Assembly: GCA_045589955.1 (NCBI GenBank)
Contig: JAZNQD010000053.1
Location: forward strand, 1-53,284
Length of the DNA stretch: 53,284 nt
DNA from: CAJGCS01 sp045589955
Lineage (GTDB): Bacteria > Bacillota_I > Bacilli_A > ML615J-28 > CAG-313
Reading direction: 5' to 3'
The notes under the pieces were generated by a model, which saw only the letters and a list, made by a program, of their open reading frames with translations, was not told the DNA's origin and ran no database searches. Below are positions 15,766-24,400 of this stretch, in pieces; the first letter of the stretch is position 1; each line of letters starts with the position of its first letter. Position numbers and translations under genes: made by a program.

Positions 15766-16841
15766 TTTATGAATGCATTATTATTAATTAACATTGTAAC
15801 AAATTTCTTAAAGACGTTATTTTCTTTTCTAACCATCTTTACTAATTTATGTACGATATTATAGTCAATAATCTTTAAATCCATCAAAGTGTATTTTCTG
15901 TCATCATATAAGGAAATATAAATATCATTAGCACATTGAAGAATTTCATTTTTGTCTGTTCCAAGCATAAACTTTTGAGCTGCTTTTTGAATATTTTGAG
16001 CAGACTTTGTGAACTTTTCAGCTCGAACTAATTTATTACCAAGAACAATTAAAGAAAATGGGTTGTGTTGAAAGACATTCTTTTCTTTCGATTGAACAAT
16101 TCTGATTTCCCCTCTAATTTCAAATAAAGAACCAACAACAGCTGAATTAGGTAAGACACTAATTCCTTTTTGATCAATAATCTTACATTTTTCTTCATCA
16201 TAGCGACTATATACTAGTCCTGGTCCATCGGTATTATAAACATGAATAATACGCTCTTTGATATCATCAGCAGCAAAGATTGAAGCATAGAACGCAAGGT
16301 TACCGCCTTTAGAGTGGCCACAAATATTAATCTTTTTATTAGGAAATAAGATGCCAATTTTATTTAAAAAGTCGACCGCTTTCTTTTGGGCAAGTACTTC
16401 GTCGTATACCGCAAGCATAGCATCTTCATACCATCCAACAATATTATCATCAGTTCCTTCAAAACAAATGGTAATTGTTCCATCATCTAAAAGGAATGCT
16501 GCAGCACCGAACTGGGAGCGTTTTTCAATACTAACCTCTTTAACATAATCAAGAATTAACATTTGTCCATATCTTTTTGACTTTTGGGCTTTTAATGCTA
16601 AATCTTTAATTTCATTAGGTAGAATAGCCCCAAAGCGATATGTTTTATAATCGTATTGTTTAAAGAACGTATCAACTGCTTCTGAGAAAGTAGGATAAGT
16701 ACTTTTAGCTTCTTGCATTGTTTTCTTTAAATCCATGTAAATTAGCATTGAAAAAACAACATTATCAACTTCATTAAATGGCGATTGTTTAAAAGATAAA
16801 TCACCACGCCAATCAACATAATCTAAGATGTTTGTTTTCAT
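15762..16841 (-). CDS. DUF2974/Mbeg1-like alpha/beta hydrolase
   Basis: A 359-residue cytosolic protein. The nucleophile elbow GHSKGGNLAFYA near residue 175 and the preceding FEGTDDNIVGWYEDAMLA fit the Mbeg1-like (DUF2974) group of lipase-like hydrolases; the N-terminus NILDYVDWRGDLSFKQSPFN is typical of that group. The substrate is unknown. AAAGGAG precedes ATG 16841, which lies 24 bases after the DUF308 membrane protein gene, so the two form an operon. Confidence 0.85.
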   Translation of the reverse strand: MKTNILDYVDWRGDLSFKQSPFNEVDNVVFSMLIYMDLKKTMQEAKSTYPTFSEAVDTFFKQYDYKTYRFGAILPNEIKDLALKAQKSKRYGQMLILDYVKEVSIEKRSQFGAAAFLLDDGTITICFEGTDDNIVGWYEDAMLAVYDEVLAQKKAVDFLNKIGILFPNKKINICGHSKGGNLAFYASIFAADDIKERIIHVYNTDGPGLVYSRYDEEKCKIIDQKGISVLPNSAVVGSLFEIRGEIRIVQSKEKNVFQHNPFSLIVLGNKLVRAEKFTKSAQNIQKAAQKFMLGTDKNEILQCANDIYISLYDDRKYTLMDLKIIDYNIVHKLVKMVRKENNVFKKFVTMLINNNAFIK

Positions 16842-16865
16842 ACTTATTCTCCTTTCTTAAAAAAT

Positions 16866-17360
16866 TTATTTTTTATTATAAGTTAAGATTAATAGTAATT
16901 GGTATACCGCATAAATAATTAAGCAAATACCAGCACATAATAAGATAATGTCTAAAAATGAATAGAAATTACCAAAGACAAGTAAACCACCAATTAGTAA
17001 CATAATGATTGGTGCAACATACCCTAATATTTCTTTCTTTTTGTTAATAATTAAATTAACTAAATGAACAATACCTACAACTAGGAGTAAAATACCAATT
17101 ACTAAAATAGCAATATCTATTAGGATTGATCCTAATAAAATAACAACAATACCAATAACAAGATTAATAACTCCATAAAGGAATTCTTTTTTTACAAGTG
17201 TAATAATACCAGAAACAATAAACAGTGCCCCAACAATATAAAGAGCAATATTTAACATACTTGATCTAAAAATAATCATTAGAATTCCCGATAACAACAT
17301 GACAATTGGGAATAAGATTTTATTCAAAGAAATCTTTAATTTATTCTTCACTATAATCAT
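16866..17360 (-). CDS. DUF308 (HdeD-like) membrane protein
   Basis: About 164 residues, almost entirely hydrophobic, with six segments arranged as three repeated pairs (LYIVGALFIVSGIITL, VIGILLLVVGIVHLV, LCAGICLIIYAVYQL). This matches the short-repeat DUF308/HdeD family of unknown function. ATG 17360 touches the GGAG ribosome site; GTG 17351, nine bases further on, is better spaced and may be the real start. Confidence 0.8.
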   Translation of the reverse strand: MIIVKNKLKISLNKILFPIVMLLSGILMIIFRSSMLNIALYIVGALFIVSGIITLVKKEFLYGVINLVIGIVVILLGSILIDIAILVIGILLLVVGIVHLVNLIINKKKEILGYVAPIIMLLIGGLLVFGNFYSFLDIILLCAGICLIIYAVYQLLLILTYNKK

Positions 17361-17370
17361 CTCCTATATT

Positions 17371-17399
17371 ATTATAACATTTTCAATCATTTATTTCAA
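17371..17399 (-). promoter_or_regulatory. promoter of the DUF308/hydrolase operon
   Basis: TTGAAA (17394-17399), 17 bases, TATAAT (17371-17376). Confidence 0.7.
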
Positions 17400-17419
17400 T
17401 AGTATATTATATCTTTTAA

Positions 17420-18091
17420 TTATATTTTAGTTTTTAAAATAGTACTAGATAGTTCATAAGGAAAATCAATTACTTTATAAACTTTATAACTTTCAAGGAC
17501 TTCTTTTTTACAATAACCATAAGCAGTACCAATTGTAATAAGTTTAGCATTTAATCCTGTTTCCATGTCAACGTTTGAATCACCTACATAATATACATCG
17601 TTTCGATCTTGAACATTTAATTCTTTAAAAATTAAATCAATTCCTGCTGGATTAGGTTTAATTGGGAAGCCATCCATTCCTCCACGAACAAAAGCAAAGA
17701 AATCCTTAGGAAAATATGTTTCAACTACTTTTGTTGTTTCGCTATGGGGTTTGTTAGAAAAAACTGCCAATTGATAACCATTTATTTTAAGTTTATTTAA
17801 TTCATCTATAATACCTTGATAAGGTAGTGAATTGATATTACAATGTTCATGATAATAATGACTATATGCTTTTCTTACTCTTTGAATCTCTTCTTCTCCT
17901 GTTTGGTTAAATTTAACAAGTGATCTTTTAATAAGGATGTATTCTCCACTACCAATAAAGTTTTTTATCTCTTCTAAAGAATAATTTGCCTTATAACCAC
18001 AACTATTTAAAGCATAATTTAAGGAAGTACTAATGTCTGGTAAAGTATTTACCAAAGTTCCATCTAAATCAAAGATTACTAATTTATTCAT
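17420..18091 (-). CDS. HAD hydrolase, phosphoglycolate phosphatase-like
   Basis: A 223-residue HAD phosphatase. Motif I is FDLDGTLVNT, motif II is VFSNKP, the Lys is in the KPNPAGIDLI segment, and motif IV is YYVGDSNVDMETG. The helical cap between motifs I and II is of the Gph type. Phosphoglycolate or a related small phosphate ester is a plausible substrate, not proven. The start overlaps the flavoprotein stop by 8 bases. Confidence 0.87.
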   Translation of the reverse strand: MNKLVIFDLDGTLVNTLPDISTSLNYALNSCGYKANYSLEEIKNFIGSGEYILIKRSLVKFNQTGEEEIQRVRKAYSHYYHEHCNINSLPYQGIIDELNKLKINGYQLAVFSNKPHSETTKVVETYFPKDFFAFVRGGMDGFPIKPNPAGIDLIFKELNVQDRNDVYYVGDSNVDMETGLNAKLITIGTAYGYCKKEVLESYKVYKVIDFPYELSSTILKTKI

Positions 18092-18647
18092 TTTTTAACT
18101 TTTTTCCTTCAATAAATGCATTACCAACACGATAGCCTAGATTATAATAGCCATGTGAACCTGTATCATAACAAATTGGTTTAAATTTATTTAAATCAAT
18201 TTTGCCATTTGTAAGGATTTCTTCTTTGACGCTAACATTAACAACTTTAGCAATTACCATTTCTAAATCATCAATCACTTGTTCTAAAGTACATTCTAAA
18301 ACAAGAGGAAATTCATCAAAGATTGGTGCATTAATGTTTTCACTCTTTGTAATTGTCCATTTAGTTTTTAAAACTTTATCACTATCATTATTGCCTGATA
18401 CAAGACCTACATAATCTGCTTGAATCATATTATCCATATCAGTTATACTAACAGTAAATTGTTTGTTTAATAAAATGTTATCCATTGTTTTATGACTTTT
18501 ATCTATAACAATAGAAATCTTATTTGTATCACACACACAACCCCATGCGGCTGTCATGGCATTAGGTGTATTATTTTTATCATATGTTCCAATAACAAGG
18601 ACTGGTAATGGGTAAATATAAGCATTAGGTTTAAAATTAGTTCGCAT
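18084..18647 (-). CDS. flavin reductase-like FMN-binding protein
   Basis: A 187-residue split-barrel flavoprotein: RTNFKPNAYIYPLPVLVIGT, NAMTAAWGC, SHKTMDNILLNKQFTVSI and the C-terminal YYNLGYRVGNAF. The family uses FMN in electron transfer or reductase reactions; the substrate is unknown. ATG 18647 follows AAGGAGAAA; an in-frame start 18 codons earlier would lie in the promoter and is rejected. Confidence 0.87.
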   Translation of the reverse strand: MRTNFKPNAYIYPLPVLVIGTYDKNNTPNAMTAAWGCVCDTNKISIVIDKSHKTMDNILLNKQFTVSITDMDNMIQADYVGLVSGNNDSDKVLKTKWTITKSENINAPIFDEFPLVLECTLEQVIDDLEMVIAKVVNVSVKEEILTNGKIDLNKFKPICYDTGSHGYYNLGYRVGNAFIEGKKLKNE

Positions 18648-18672
18648 ACTTTTTCTCCTTATTTGTATAAAT

Positions 18673-18701
18673 ATTATACAAAAAAACTTAAAAAAATTCA
18701 A
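18673..18701 (-). promoter_or_regulatory. promoter of the flavoprotein/HAD operon
   Basis: TTGAAT (18696-18701), 17 bases, TATAAT (18673-18678). Confidence 0.7.
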
Positions 18702-18711
18702 CCTAAAGGGT

Positions 18712-18740
18712 AAAAATCCTGTTTTAAAAACAGGATTTTA
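18712..18740 (-). terminator. terminator of the AspT-like transporter gene
   Basis: An AAAATCCTG/CAGGATTTT stem with a T tract, directly after the stop codon on the minus strand. Confidence 0.8.
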
Positions 18741-18741
18741 T

Positions 18742-20124
18742 TTACATAAATATATTAATAATTAATTGAGGAATGATAACAACAAAAATTAATGCAATAG
18801 GATAAGTTGATGCATATAAGCCGGCAACATCTTTTGAATCAGTTGTAGAAATTAACATTCCTAAAGCAGGTGTTGATGTTCTTCCTCCAGTAATATATCC
18901 TAAACTTTCAACAACATTTAATTTTAAAACAAACTTAGCAAATATAAAGCCAACAACAAGTGGTAAAGTTGCAATTAGTAAACTAGCAATAATTCCATAA
19001 ATGATAATAGAGCCACCATGTAATTTAATTTGACTAACTAAGGCAACACCTCCAGATACACCTGAACCAATTAAGAATAATAACAAGCCTAATTCACGTA
19101 GGACTTTAGCAACATTTTCATCAACTGTTACAGAAATATTGCCAATTTTCTTAAAATGGCCAAGTAATACTGCAACTAGTAATGTTCCTCCAGTTATTCC
19201 TAAACTAAAACAAGGCCCTTCATATCCTTTAAATGATAGTGGGATTTTAATTGAGCCGATTAAAATACCTAAAACAACTGCAAGACCAAATGGTGCAAGG
19301 CCAAATGGATCGACCTTAATTACTTTAGAACTATCAACCTCTTTAGCATCTTTCTTTTTTTCTAGTAATTTTATTTCTTCTTTTACATTTGTCTTAAGTA
19401 GTTTGGGCAAGACTTGAACAAATAATACAATTAAAATTACCCCAAATGGATATGCAACCGCATAACCTAAAGAAATTAAATCACTATTCTCACCAATTGC
19501 TTTGGCTGCTTCTAAAGCGCTTGCATAACCAGGGGTTGTAGTATTAGCCCCAGCCATAATTCCTACCGCATATAAAGGACTAATACCAGGTATTAAAGTA
19601 AAGCATACTGTAAGTATGGCACTAGTTAAACTAATTGATAGAACAAGGAAGAATAAGACTTTTCCTCTTTTCTTAAGATTTCCAAAGAATGTTGGCCCTG
19701 CAACAAATCCAACTGATGTAATGAATAAAACTAACCCAATATTTTGAATAATGCTTGAGTAGTTTTGTGCAAGTGCTGACTCAGTGTTTTCAATATAAAA
19801 ATGTTCAAGAATTGGTAAATCTTTTAAAACTGGTTGGGTAAATAAATAACCAAATAAAATAGCTACTAAAAAGACACCAGCTGTTCCAAAAGAAACACCT
19901 TTGATTGTTATACGTCCAAATAAGTATCCAAATAAAGCTATTAAAAACACACCAATTAATAATGGGGCTATTTCACTTAGTTTAAAGAAGTTAATGATTA
20001 CTTCATTAGTTTTAGGATCAACCTTTGTAAGTCCCCAATATATGCACCATATGAAGATAGCTACGGCTACTAAAGAACAAATCAGTACCCCTATCCACTT
20101 TAGATTTTTCTTATTTTCTTTCAT
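18742..20124 (-). CDS. AspT/YidE-type putative transporter
   Basis: A 460-residue membrane protein made of two related halves of about five hydrophobic segments each, with the paired signatures GANTTTPGYASALEAAK in the first half and GGRTSTPALGML in the second. This is the aspartate:alanine exchanger (AAEx) fold. A Lys-rich linker of about 45 residues (KEEIKLLEKKKDAKEVDSSK) separates the halves; the TrkA-C regulatory domains present in many relatives are missing. The substrate is unknown. TAGGAG precedes ATG 20124. Confidence 0.8.
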   Translation of the reverse strand: MKENKKNLKWIGVLICSLVAVAIFIWCIYWGLTKVDPKTNEVIINFFKLSEIAPLLIGVFLIALFGYLFGRITIKGVSFGTAGVFLVAILFGYLFTQPVLKDLPILEHFYIENTESALAQNYSSIIQNIGLVLFITSVGFVAGPTFFGNLKKRGKVLFFLVLSISLTSAILTVCFTLIPGISPLYAVGIMAGANTTTPGYASALEAAKAIGENSDLISLGYAVAYPFGVILIVLFVQVLPKLLKTNVKEEIKLLEKKKDAKEVDSSKVIKVDPFGLAPFGLAVVLGILIGSIKIPLSFKGYEGPCFSLGITGGTLLVAVLLGHFKKIGNISVTVDENVAKVLRELGLLLFLIGSGVSGGVALVSQIKLHGGSIIIYGIIASLLIATLPLVVGFIFAKFVLKLNVVESLGYITGGRTSTPALGMLISTTDSKDVAGLYASTYPIALIFVVIIPQLIINIFM

Positions 20125-20183
20125 AAATTACTCCTAAACATCTTCAAAGAGATATTTTTATTAAGCAAATTTTTCCTATCTTT

Positions 20184-21545
20184 TTATACAATACTTGCAA
20201 GGATAATATCTTTAGAATCATTTTCTCCTTCAATATTGATTTTGTATCTAATTACACGTGTTGACTTTTCATTTTTAATTACACGTCCAACATTATTAAT
20301 AATGTCTTCATCGGTTGTCATTGTATAGCGAATATGAGCAAACTTTGTGTTTTTTTCATATTCAGCTTCGACAAGTTCAATGAATTTATACCATAATTCA
20401 AGATCATTTTCAAGCATTGGTTGAGGACAATTCTTTGCACTAAAGGCATGATGTCCTCTTACTTTTGTAATATCAAGGTTATTTCTTTGCATGATATCTG
20501 CAACTAACCTTGCTGTTTTTTGCCAAGTATACCAAATATCTGAGCCTTCATTTACACATGATTCAATCCCAATTGAGTTGTAATTTCCACCATTTGAACA
20601 TATTCTACCTTCACCAACCTGAGTATAACACCACCATGCGGTACCTAAATAATACTCACCATCAACAACTTTTGTTCCTAACCCCATCTTATTCAACCAC
20701 TTATTGTCATCAACAAAACCATACCCAAACTTCGTTTCTTCCGGAACTTTAATGAATGTATCAATACCATTTAAAGAGAAATTAGCATTTTTATTAATTG
20801 TGATAACGGGAAATTTTGGATCATTTGGTGCAACTTTAATGCCAGTTTTGCGCCAAGCAAACTTTCCAACTTGTTTCATAGATGAAGAATCACCTGCATG
20901 CCAACCTAAATATGGTTCATCTAGGCTTTTAAAAATACCATCATTACCAGTAACATAATGGATTGAAGTAGGATTTTGGTCAATTGGGAAAATAAACCAG
21001 CGACTATTTGCATAAGCATTAGCACCATCACGCATATTACCAGTATAGTGAACAGTAATAAATTCAATACTTTCCATTTTTGTTAATTGATCACCTAAAC
21101 GACTTATAGCTTCTTCACAAAAACTTGTATCAACTACATATTCTTCATTTAATAAGATATTTGAAACACTACCAATAAAATCATGATGATAAACGACTTT
21201 GCCCGCCCCAATTCCTAAGTCTAATCTTTTAAAGATATTACTTTGGTGTTGTCTTAAGATAAATTCAAGTTCTGGTTTTAAGTCAATTGGTACAACAGTG
21301 ACAAAGAAGTCAACATAAACTTCTTCATCTTCTTCTAAATAAGCACGAATAAAAGCATATCCTTCTTTTAGCCCAATAACATTCCCATTTTCTTGAACAC
21401 TAGCAATATCAGGATCAAGTGATTTCCATTTGATCAATGTGTCCTTATTATATATAGGATTAATACATTTAGCATTAAGTTTGATTTTTTCTCCTACTTT
21501 AACATATGAATTTGTTTCATAACTAATTTGAAAATTTGTTTCCAT
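20184..21545 (-). CDS. N-acetylmuramoyl-L-alanine amidase with Ig-like (Big2) domain
   Basis: A 453-residue protein. Residues about 8-90 form a bacterial Ig-like domain (VKVGEKIKLNAKC, DIASVQENGNVIGLKEGYAF). The rest contains an Amidase_2 domain: zinc His in FITVHYTGN, SIHYVTGNDGIF, GIESCVNEG, the second zinc His in GHHAFSAKNCPQ and the zinc Cys in NCPQ. It should cut the amide bond between muramic acid and the peptide. No signal peptide is seen: it begins METNFQISYETNSY. It may therefore be intracellular, spore-related, or released by lysis. Start ATG 21545 has GAGGTAC. Confidence 0.87.
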   Translation of the reverse strand: METNFQISYETNSYVKVGEKIKLNAKCINPIYNKDTLIKWKSLDPDIASVQENGNVIGLKEGYAFIRAYLEEDEEVYVDFFVTVVPIDLKPELEFILRQHQSNIFKRLDLGIGAGKVVYHHDFIGSVSNILLNEEYVVDTSFCEEAISRLGDQLTKMESIEFITVHYTGNMRDGANAYANSRWFIFPIDQNPTSIHYVTGNDGIFKSLDEPYLGWHAGDSSSMKQVGKFAWRKTGIKVAPNDPKFPVITINKNANFSLNGIDTFIKVPEETKFGYGFVDDNKWLNKMGLGTKVVDGEYYLGTAWWCYTQVGEGRICSNGGNYNSIGIESCVNEGSDIWYTWQKTARLVADIMQRNNLDITKVRGHHAFSAKNCPQPMLENDLELWYKFIELVEAEYEKNTKFAHIRYTMTTDEDIINNVGRVIKNEKSTRVIRYKINIEGENDSKDIILASIV

Positions 21546-21563
21546 AAATGTACCTCATCTATT

Positions 21564-21593
21564 AGTATAACTACAATTGATTTTATAATACAA
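21564..21593 (-). promoter_or_regulatory. promoter of the amidase gene
   Basis: TTGTAT (21588-21593), 18 bases, TATACT (21564-21569). Confidence 0.5.
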
Positions 21594-21597
21594 TATT

Positions 21598-22593
21598 TTA
21601 AAAGTTTGCTTTAAATACTCTTAAAACATTTTTATAACAAATCTTATCAATTTCTTCTTTTAAATAGCCTTGTTCCTCAAGTTCTTGAATTAAAAGATTC
21701 ATCATAGAAGCATCTTTTAGTTCAATATCACTGTTGCCAATACCGTCAAAATCTGAGCCTAAACCAATATAATCAATGCCGATTAAATCTTTGATATGAT
21801 TAATATGTTTAACAATGTCTTTAACTGTTGCAAGTGTTTTTTCTTCTTTAATAAAATCGTGACAATAATTAATGCCAACAACTCCACCATTTTCTTTAAG
21901 TTTTAATAACATATCATCAGTCATATTACGAACATGATTACATATGCTACGAGCACAAGAATGTGAACAAACAATTGGTTTGTTAGAGTATTTTATAACA
22001 TCATAAAAGCCTTTATCACCTAAATGCGAACAGTCAATTACCATCCCAAGGCGATTCATTTCTTTAACAACTTCAATACCAAACTCAGTTAAGCCATCAG
22101 TTGTGTTGGGTTTAACCCCTTCATTTTTAATTTGTTCGCGAGTAATTGATAAATAATCAATATTTGGTGTTGCAATTTCATTTTTAAAATTCCAAGTTAA
22201 AGTCATCATGCGAACACCTAGACGGTAAAAGTTTCGTAGGAATTCGATATTACCTAGACATACTCCACCTTCTTCAATTGTAAGTAAAGCAGTCATTTTC
22301 TTCTCTTTGATATTTTGTTCAATATCCTCTGAGGTAAACGCAGGTTTAATTAAATCTTCATTTTTTGCAAGTTCTTGATAATAACGATCAATCATTTTAT
22401 GACACATTTCAAATGGAGAGTAATGATCATCATTATTTCTTGATTTATAAGGAACAAACATTGCAAAGCATTGTAACAAATAATCACCTTTTTGAAGTTT
22501 TTCTAAATCAATCATATTATCACTTTGTCTTAGTTCTTTGTCATTTCCCATTAATGCCATGATTGTATCACAGTGCATATCAACTATTCTCAT
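21598..22593 (-). CDS. membrane dipeptidase (peptidase family M19)
   Basis: A 331-residue metallopeptidase of the renal dipeptidase family. Zinc ligands are visible: DMHCDT (His 7, Asp 9), the bridging Glu in LLTIEEGG, the two His in CSHLGDKG and CSHSCAR, and GSDFDGIG near the C-terminus. It has no signal peptide and would act on dipeptides, possibly D-amino-acid-containing ones, in the cytosol. It follows the LMW phosphatase almost without a gap. Confidence 0.93.
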   Translation of the reverse strand: MRIVDMHCDTIMALMGNDKELRQSDNMIDLEKLQKGDYLLQCFAMFVPYKSRNNDDHYSPFEMCHKMIDRYYQELAKNEDLIKPAFTSEDIEQNIKEKKMTALLTIEEGGVCLGNIEFLRNFYRLGVRMMTLTWNFKNEIATPNIDYLSITREQIKNEGVKPNTTDGLTEFGIEVVKEMNRLGMVIDCSHLGDKGFYDVIKYSNKPIVCSHSCARSICNHVRNMTDDMLLKLKENGGVVGINYCHDFIKEEKTLATVKDIVKHINHIKDLIGIDYIGLGSDFDGIGNSDIELKDASMMNLLIQELEEQGYLKEEIDKICYKNVLRVFKANF

Positions 22594-22594
22594 A

Positions 22595-23032
22595 TTAATT
22601 CCCCTTTATTTGTTTATATAAATTTAGACAGGCTTGGTATATTTCTTTAAAACATTCGTCAAATCTTCTTGTATACCAAGGATCATCGACATCTTTTAAA
22701 GAATTGCAAAATTCAAGCATCTTATATATTTTTTTATCATTTGTTCCAACAATTCTTTTTAAGTTATAAAGATTATTATCATCCATTACAATCACAAAAT
22801 CGGCCTTTAAGAATTCTTCTTTTGTAATTCTTCTTGCATAGTGTTTGGTATATGGAATATTATTTTTATTTAAAACATCCTTAGTTAAATAATATAAATC
22901 ATTACCAATTTCTTCATAAGAAGTTGCTCTAGATTCAATCAAATAATCTTCATCTTGACAAATTTTTTTCATAATGAATTCTGCCATTGGTGAACGGCAA
23001 ATATTACCATGACATACGAATATTATATGCAT
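22595..23032 (-). CDS. low-molecular-weight protein-tyrosine phosphatase
   Basis: A 145-residue phosphatase with the signature VCHGNICRS (Cys 7, Arg 13) at the N-terminus and the general-acid Asp in VDDPWY. It would dephosphorylate protein tyrosine or arginine; the substrate is unknown. It starts only a few bases after the ldhA-type gene and probably depends on coupled translation, since its own ribosome site is weak. Confidence 0.92.
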   Translation of the reverse strand: MHIIFVCHGNICRSPMAEFIMKKICQDEDYLIESRATSYEEIGNDLYYLTKDVLNKNNIPYTKHYARRITKEEFLKADFVIVMDDNNLYNLKRIVGTNDKKIYKMLEFCNSLKDVDDPWYTRRFDECFKEIYQACLNLYKQIKGN

Positions 23033-23035
23033 AAA

Positions 23036-24067
23036 TTACCAACATCTCTTACATCTTTTTTGTAAGCAATCTTTTGCGTTCTTTTGACAATGATAACAAA
23101 TCTCATGTTCTAAATAGCGATTATTAAAATAGTCATCTAAACTTTTTAGTGTTGTTTGAGCAATATTATCTAAAGCTTCTTTTGTTAAATATCCTTGATG
23201 AGAGGTAATAATAACATTAGGTAAAGAGATTAATAAAGATAAAATATCATCTTTAATAATCACATTACTATTATCCTCAAAGAACAAATTAGCTTCTTCT
23301 TCGTATACATCTAATCCAGCTGATTGGATTTTTTTACTTCTTAAGCCACTTAAAAGTGCTTGTGAATCAACTAAACCTCCACGCGATGTATTAATAATGA
23401 CAACACCATCTTTCATCATTTTAATCGTTTCATCATTAATAATATGTGTTGTTTCTTTTGTGAGTGGACAGTGTAAAGAGATAATATCACTTTGCTTAAA
23501 CATTTCTTCTAAACTCACATATTCAATATCAAGATCAGTTCTTGGATATGGATCATAAGCAATTACTTTCATTCCAAATCCTTTGCAAATGTTAATAAAG
23601 GCAAGGCCAATTTTTCCTGTACCAATAACACCAACTGTTTTATTATATAAATCAAATCCAGTTAAGCCTTGGATATTAAAATTAAATTCTCTTGTTCGCA
23701 AATATGCTTTATGCGTCTTTCGATTTAAACTTAATAATAAAGCCATACTGTGTTCTGCAACTGCATAAGGTGAATATGCAGGGACGCGAACAACGTGAAC
23801 TTTTTTATGCGCCTCTTTAATATCAACATTATTAAAGCCAGCACATCTTAATGCAATTAAATGAATACCATATTCATTTAATTTATCAATAACATTTTTA
23901 TTAACATCATCATTAACAAATACACATACCGCATCCATTCCTTTAGCAAGAACAACAGTATTTTCATTTAGTTTTGATTCAAAATAATGAATTTCATATT
24001 CCTTATTTATATTATTAAATGAATTTATATCGTATGACTTAGCGTCGAAAAAAGCAATTTTCTTCAT
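23036..24067 (-). CDS. ldhA: D-lactate dehydrogenase, LdhA type, with Cys-rich tail
   Basis: A 343-residue D-2-hydroxyacid dehydrogenase. The NAD motif is VGVIGTGKIG, the catalytic Arg is in NTSRGGLVD, Glu in YEEEANLFFEDNS and His in TSHQGYLTKEAL, all close to the LdhA branch that reduces pyruvate to D-lactate. The C-terminus carries an extra tail with spacing C-x2-C-x6-C-x4-C-x2-C ending in Trp (starting CYHCQKNAKDC), which is unusual and could bind a metal. Start ATG 24067 is 10 bases from AGGAG; ATG 24076 is too close to it. Confidence 0.9.
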   Translation of the reverse strand: MKKIAFFDAKSYDINSFNNINKEYEIHYFESKLNENTVVLAKGMDAVCVFVNDDVNKNVIDKLNEYGIHLIALRCAGFNNVDIKEAHKKVHVVRVPAYSPYAVAEHSMALLLSLNRKTHKAYLRTREFNFNIQGLTGFDLYNKTVGVIGTGKIGLAFINICKGFGMKVIAYDPYPRTDLDIEYVSLEEMFKQSDIISLHCPLTKETTHIINDETIKMMKDGVVIINTSRGGLVDSQALLSGLRSKKIQSAGLDVYEEEANLFFEDNSNVIIKDDILSLLISLPNVIITSHQGYLTKEALDNIAQTTLKSLDDYFNNRYLEHEICYHCQKNAKDCLQKRCKRCW

Positions 24068-24116
24068 AAACTTCATTCTCCTATGTCTATTATTCTTATA
24101 ATTTTTCTACTTAATT

Positions 24117-24145
24117 ATTATACCATATTATTATATCATTTTCAA
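24117..24145 (-). promoter_or_regulatory. promoter of the ldhA-LMW phosphatase-dipeptidase operon
   Basis: TTGAAA (24140-24145), 17 bases, TATAAT (24117-24122), divergent from the uracil permease promoter about 40 bases away. Confidence 0.75.
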
Positions 24146-24186
24146 TGATTAATAATGTAATAATATGATTTTTTAGGTCAAATTAG

Positions 24187-24215
24187 TTGATATTATATTT
24201 TATATTTGGTATAAT
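24187..24215 (+). promoter_or_regulatory. promoter of the uracil permease leader
   Basis: TTGATA (24187-24192), 17 bases, TATAAT (24210-24215). Transcription should start near 24222, giving a leader of about 180 bases before the permease ATG. Confidence 0.8.
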
Positions 24216-24256
24216 TTTATAGAAAAAAATAAATTATCATTATGAGGTGGACCACA

Positions 24257-24325
24257 ATGAAAGCATTAGTTTCTGTAATTTTATTATGTGAAAACAGCTT
24301 TTTTTGTGACCCTTATATTTTTTAA
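24257..24325 (+). CDS. 22-residue leader peptide upstream of the uracil permease
   Basis: ATG 24257 follows GAGGTGG at seven bases and the frame runs 22 codons (MKALVSVILL at its start, then CENSFFCDPYIF) to TAA at 24323-24325. The stop lies five bases before a terminator hairpin. The message has T runs at 24299-24305 and 24318-24323. The layout resembles the pyrBI leader of enteric bacteria, where low UTP slows polymerase in U tracts so that a translating ribosome catches up and blocks the terminator. The layout is seen in sequence; the mechanism is inference. Confidence 0.55.
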   Translation: MKALVSVILLCENSFFCDPYIF

Positions 24326-24330
24326 TTGGT

Positions 24331-24362
24331 AGAGCTCATTTTTTTGTGCTCTTATTTTTTTT
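24331..24362 (+). terminator. intrinsic terminator/attenuator before the uracil permease
   Basis: The stem AGAGC-CA/TG-GCTCT (one opposed T-T mismatch, loop of six to seven T) is followed by TTATTTTTTTT. It lies between the leader peptide stop and the permease ribosome site, so it must be bypassed for expression. No PyrR-type binding loop was seen. Confidence 0.75.
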
Positions 24363-24400
24363 GGAAAAATTTTAGAAAATACTAGGAGGAAAGAAAAATT

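Noticed and set aside
24222..24400. PyrR-binding loop or a purine/pyrimidine riboswitch in the uracil permease leader
   Set aside because: No PyrR anti-antiterminator consensus and no conserved riboswitch core could be found; only the leader ORF and terminator are visible.
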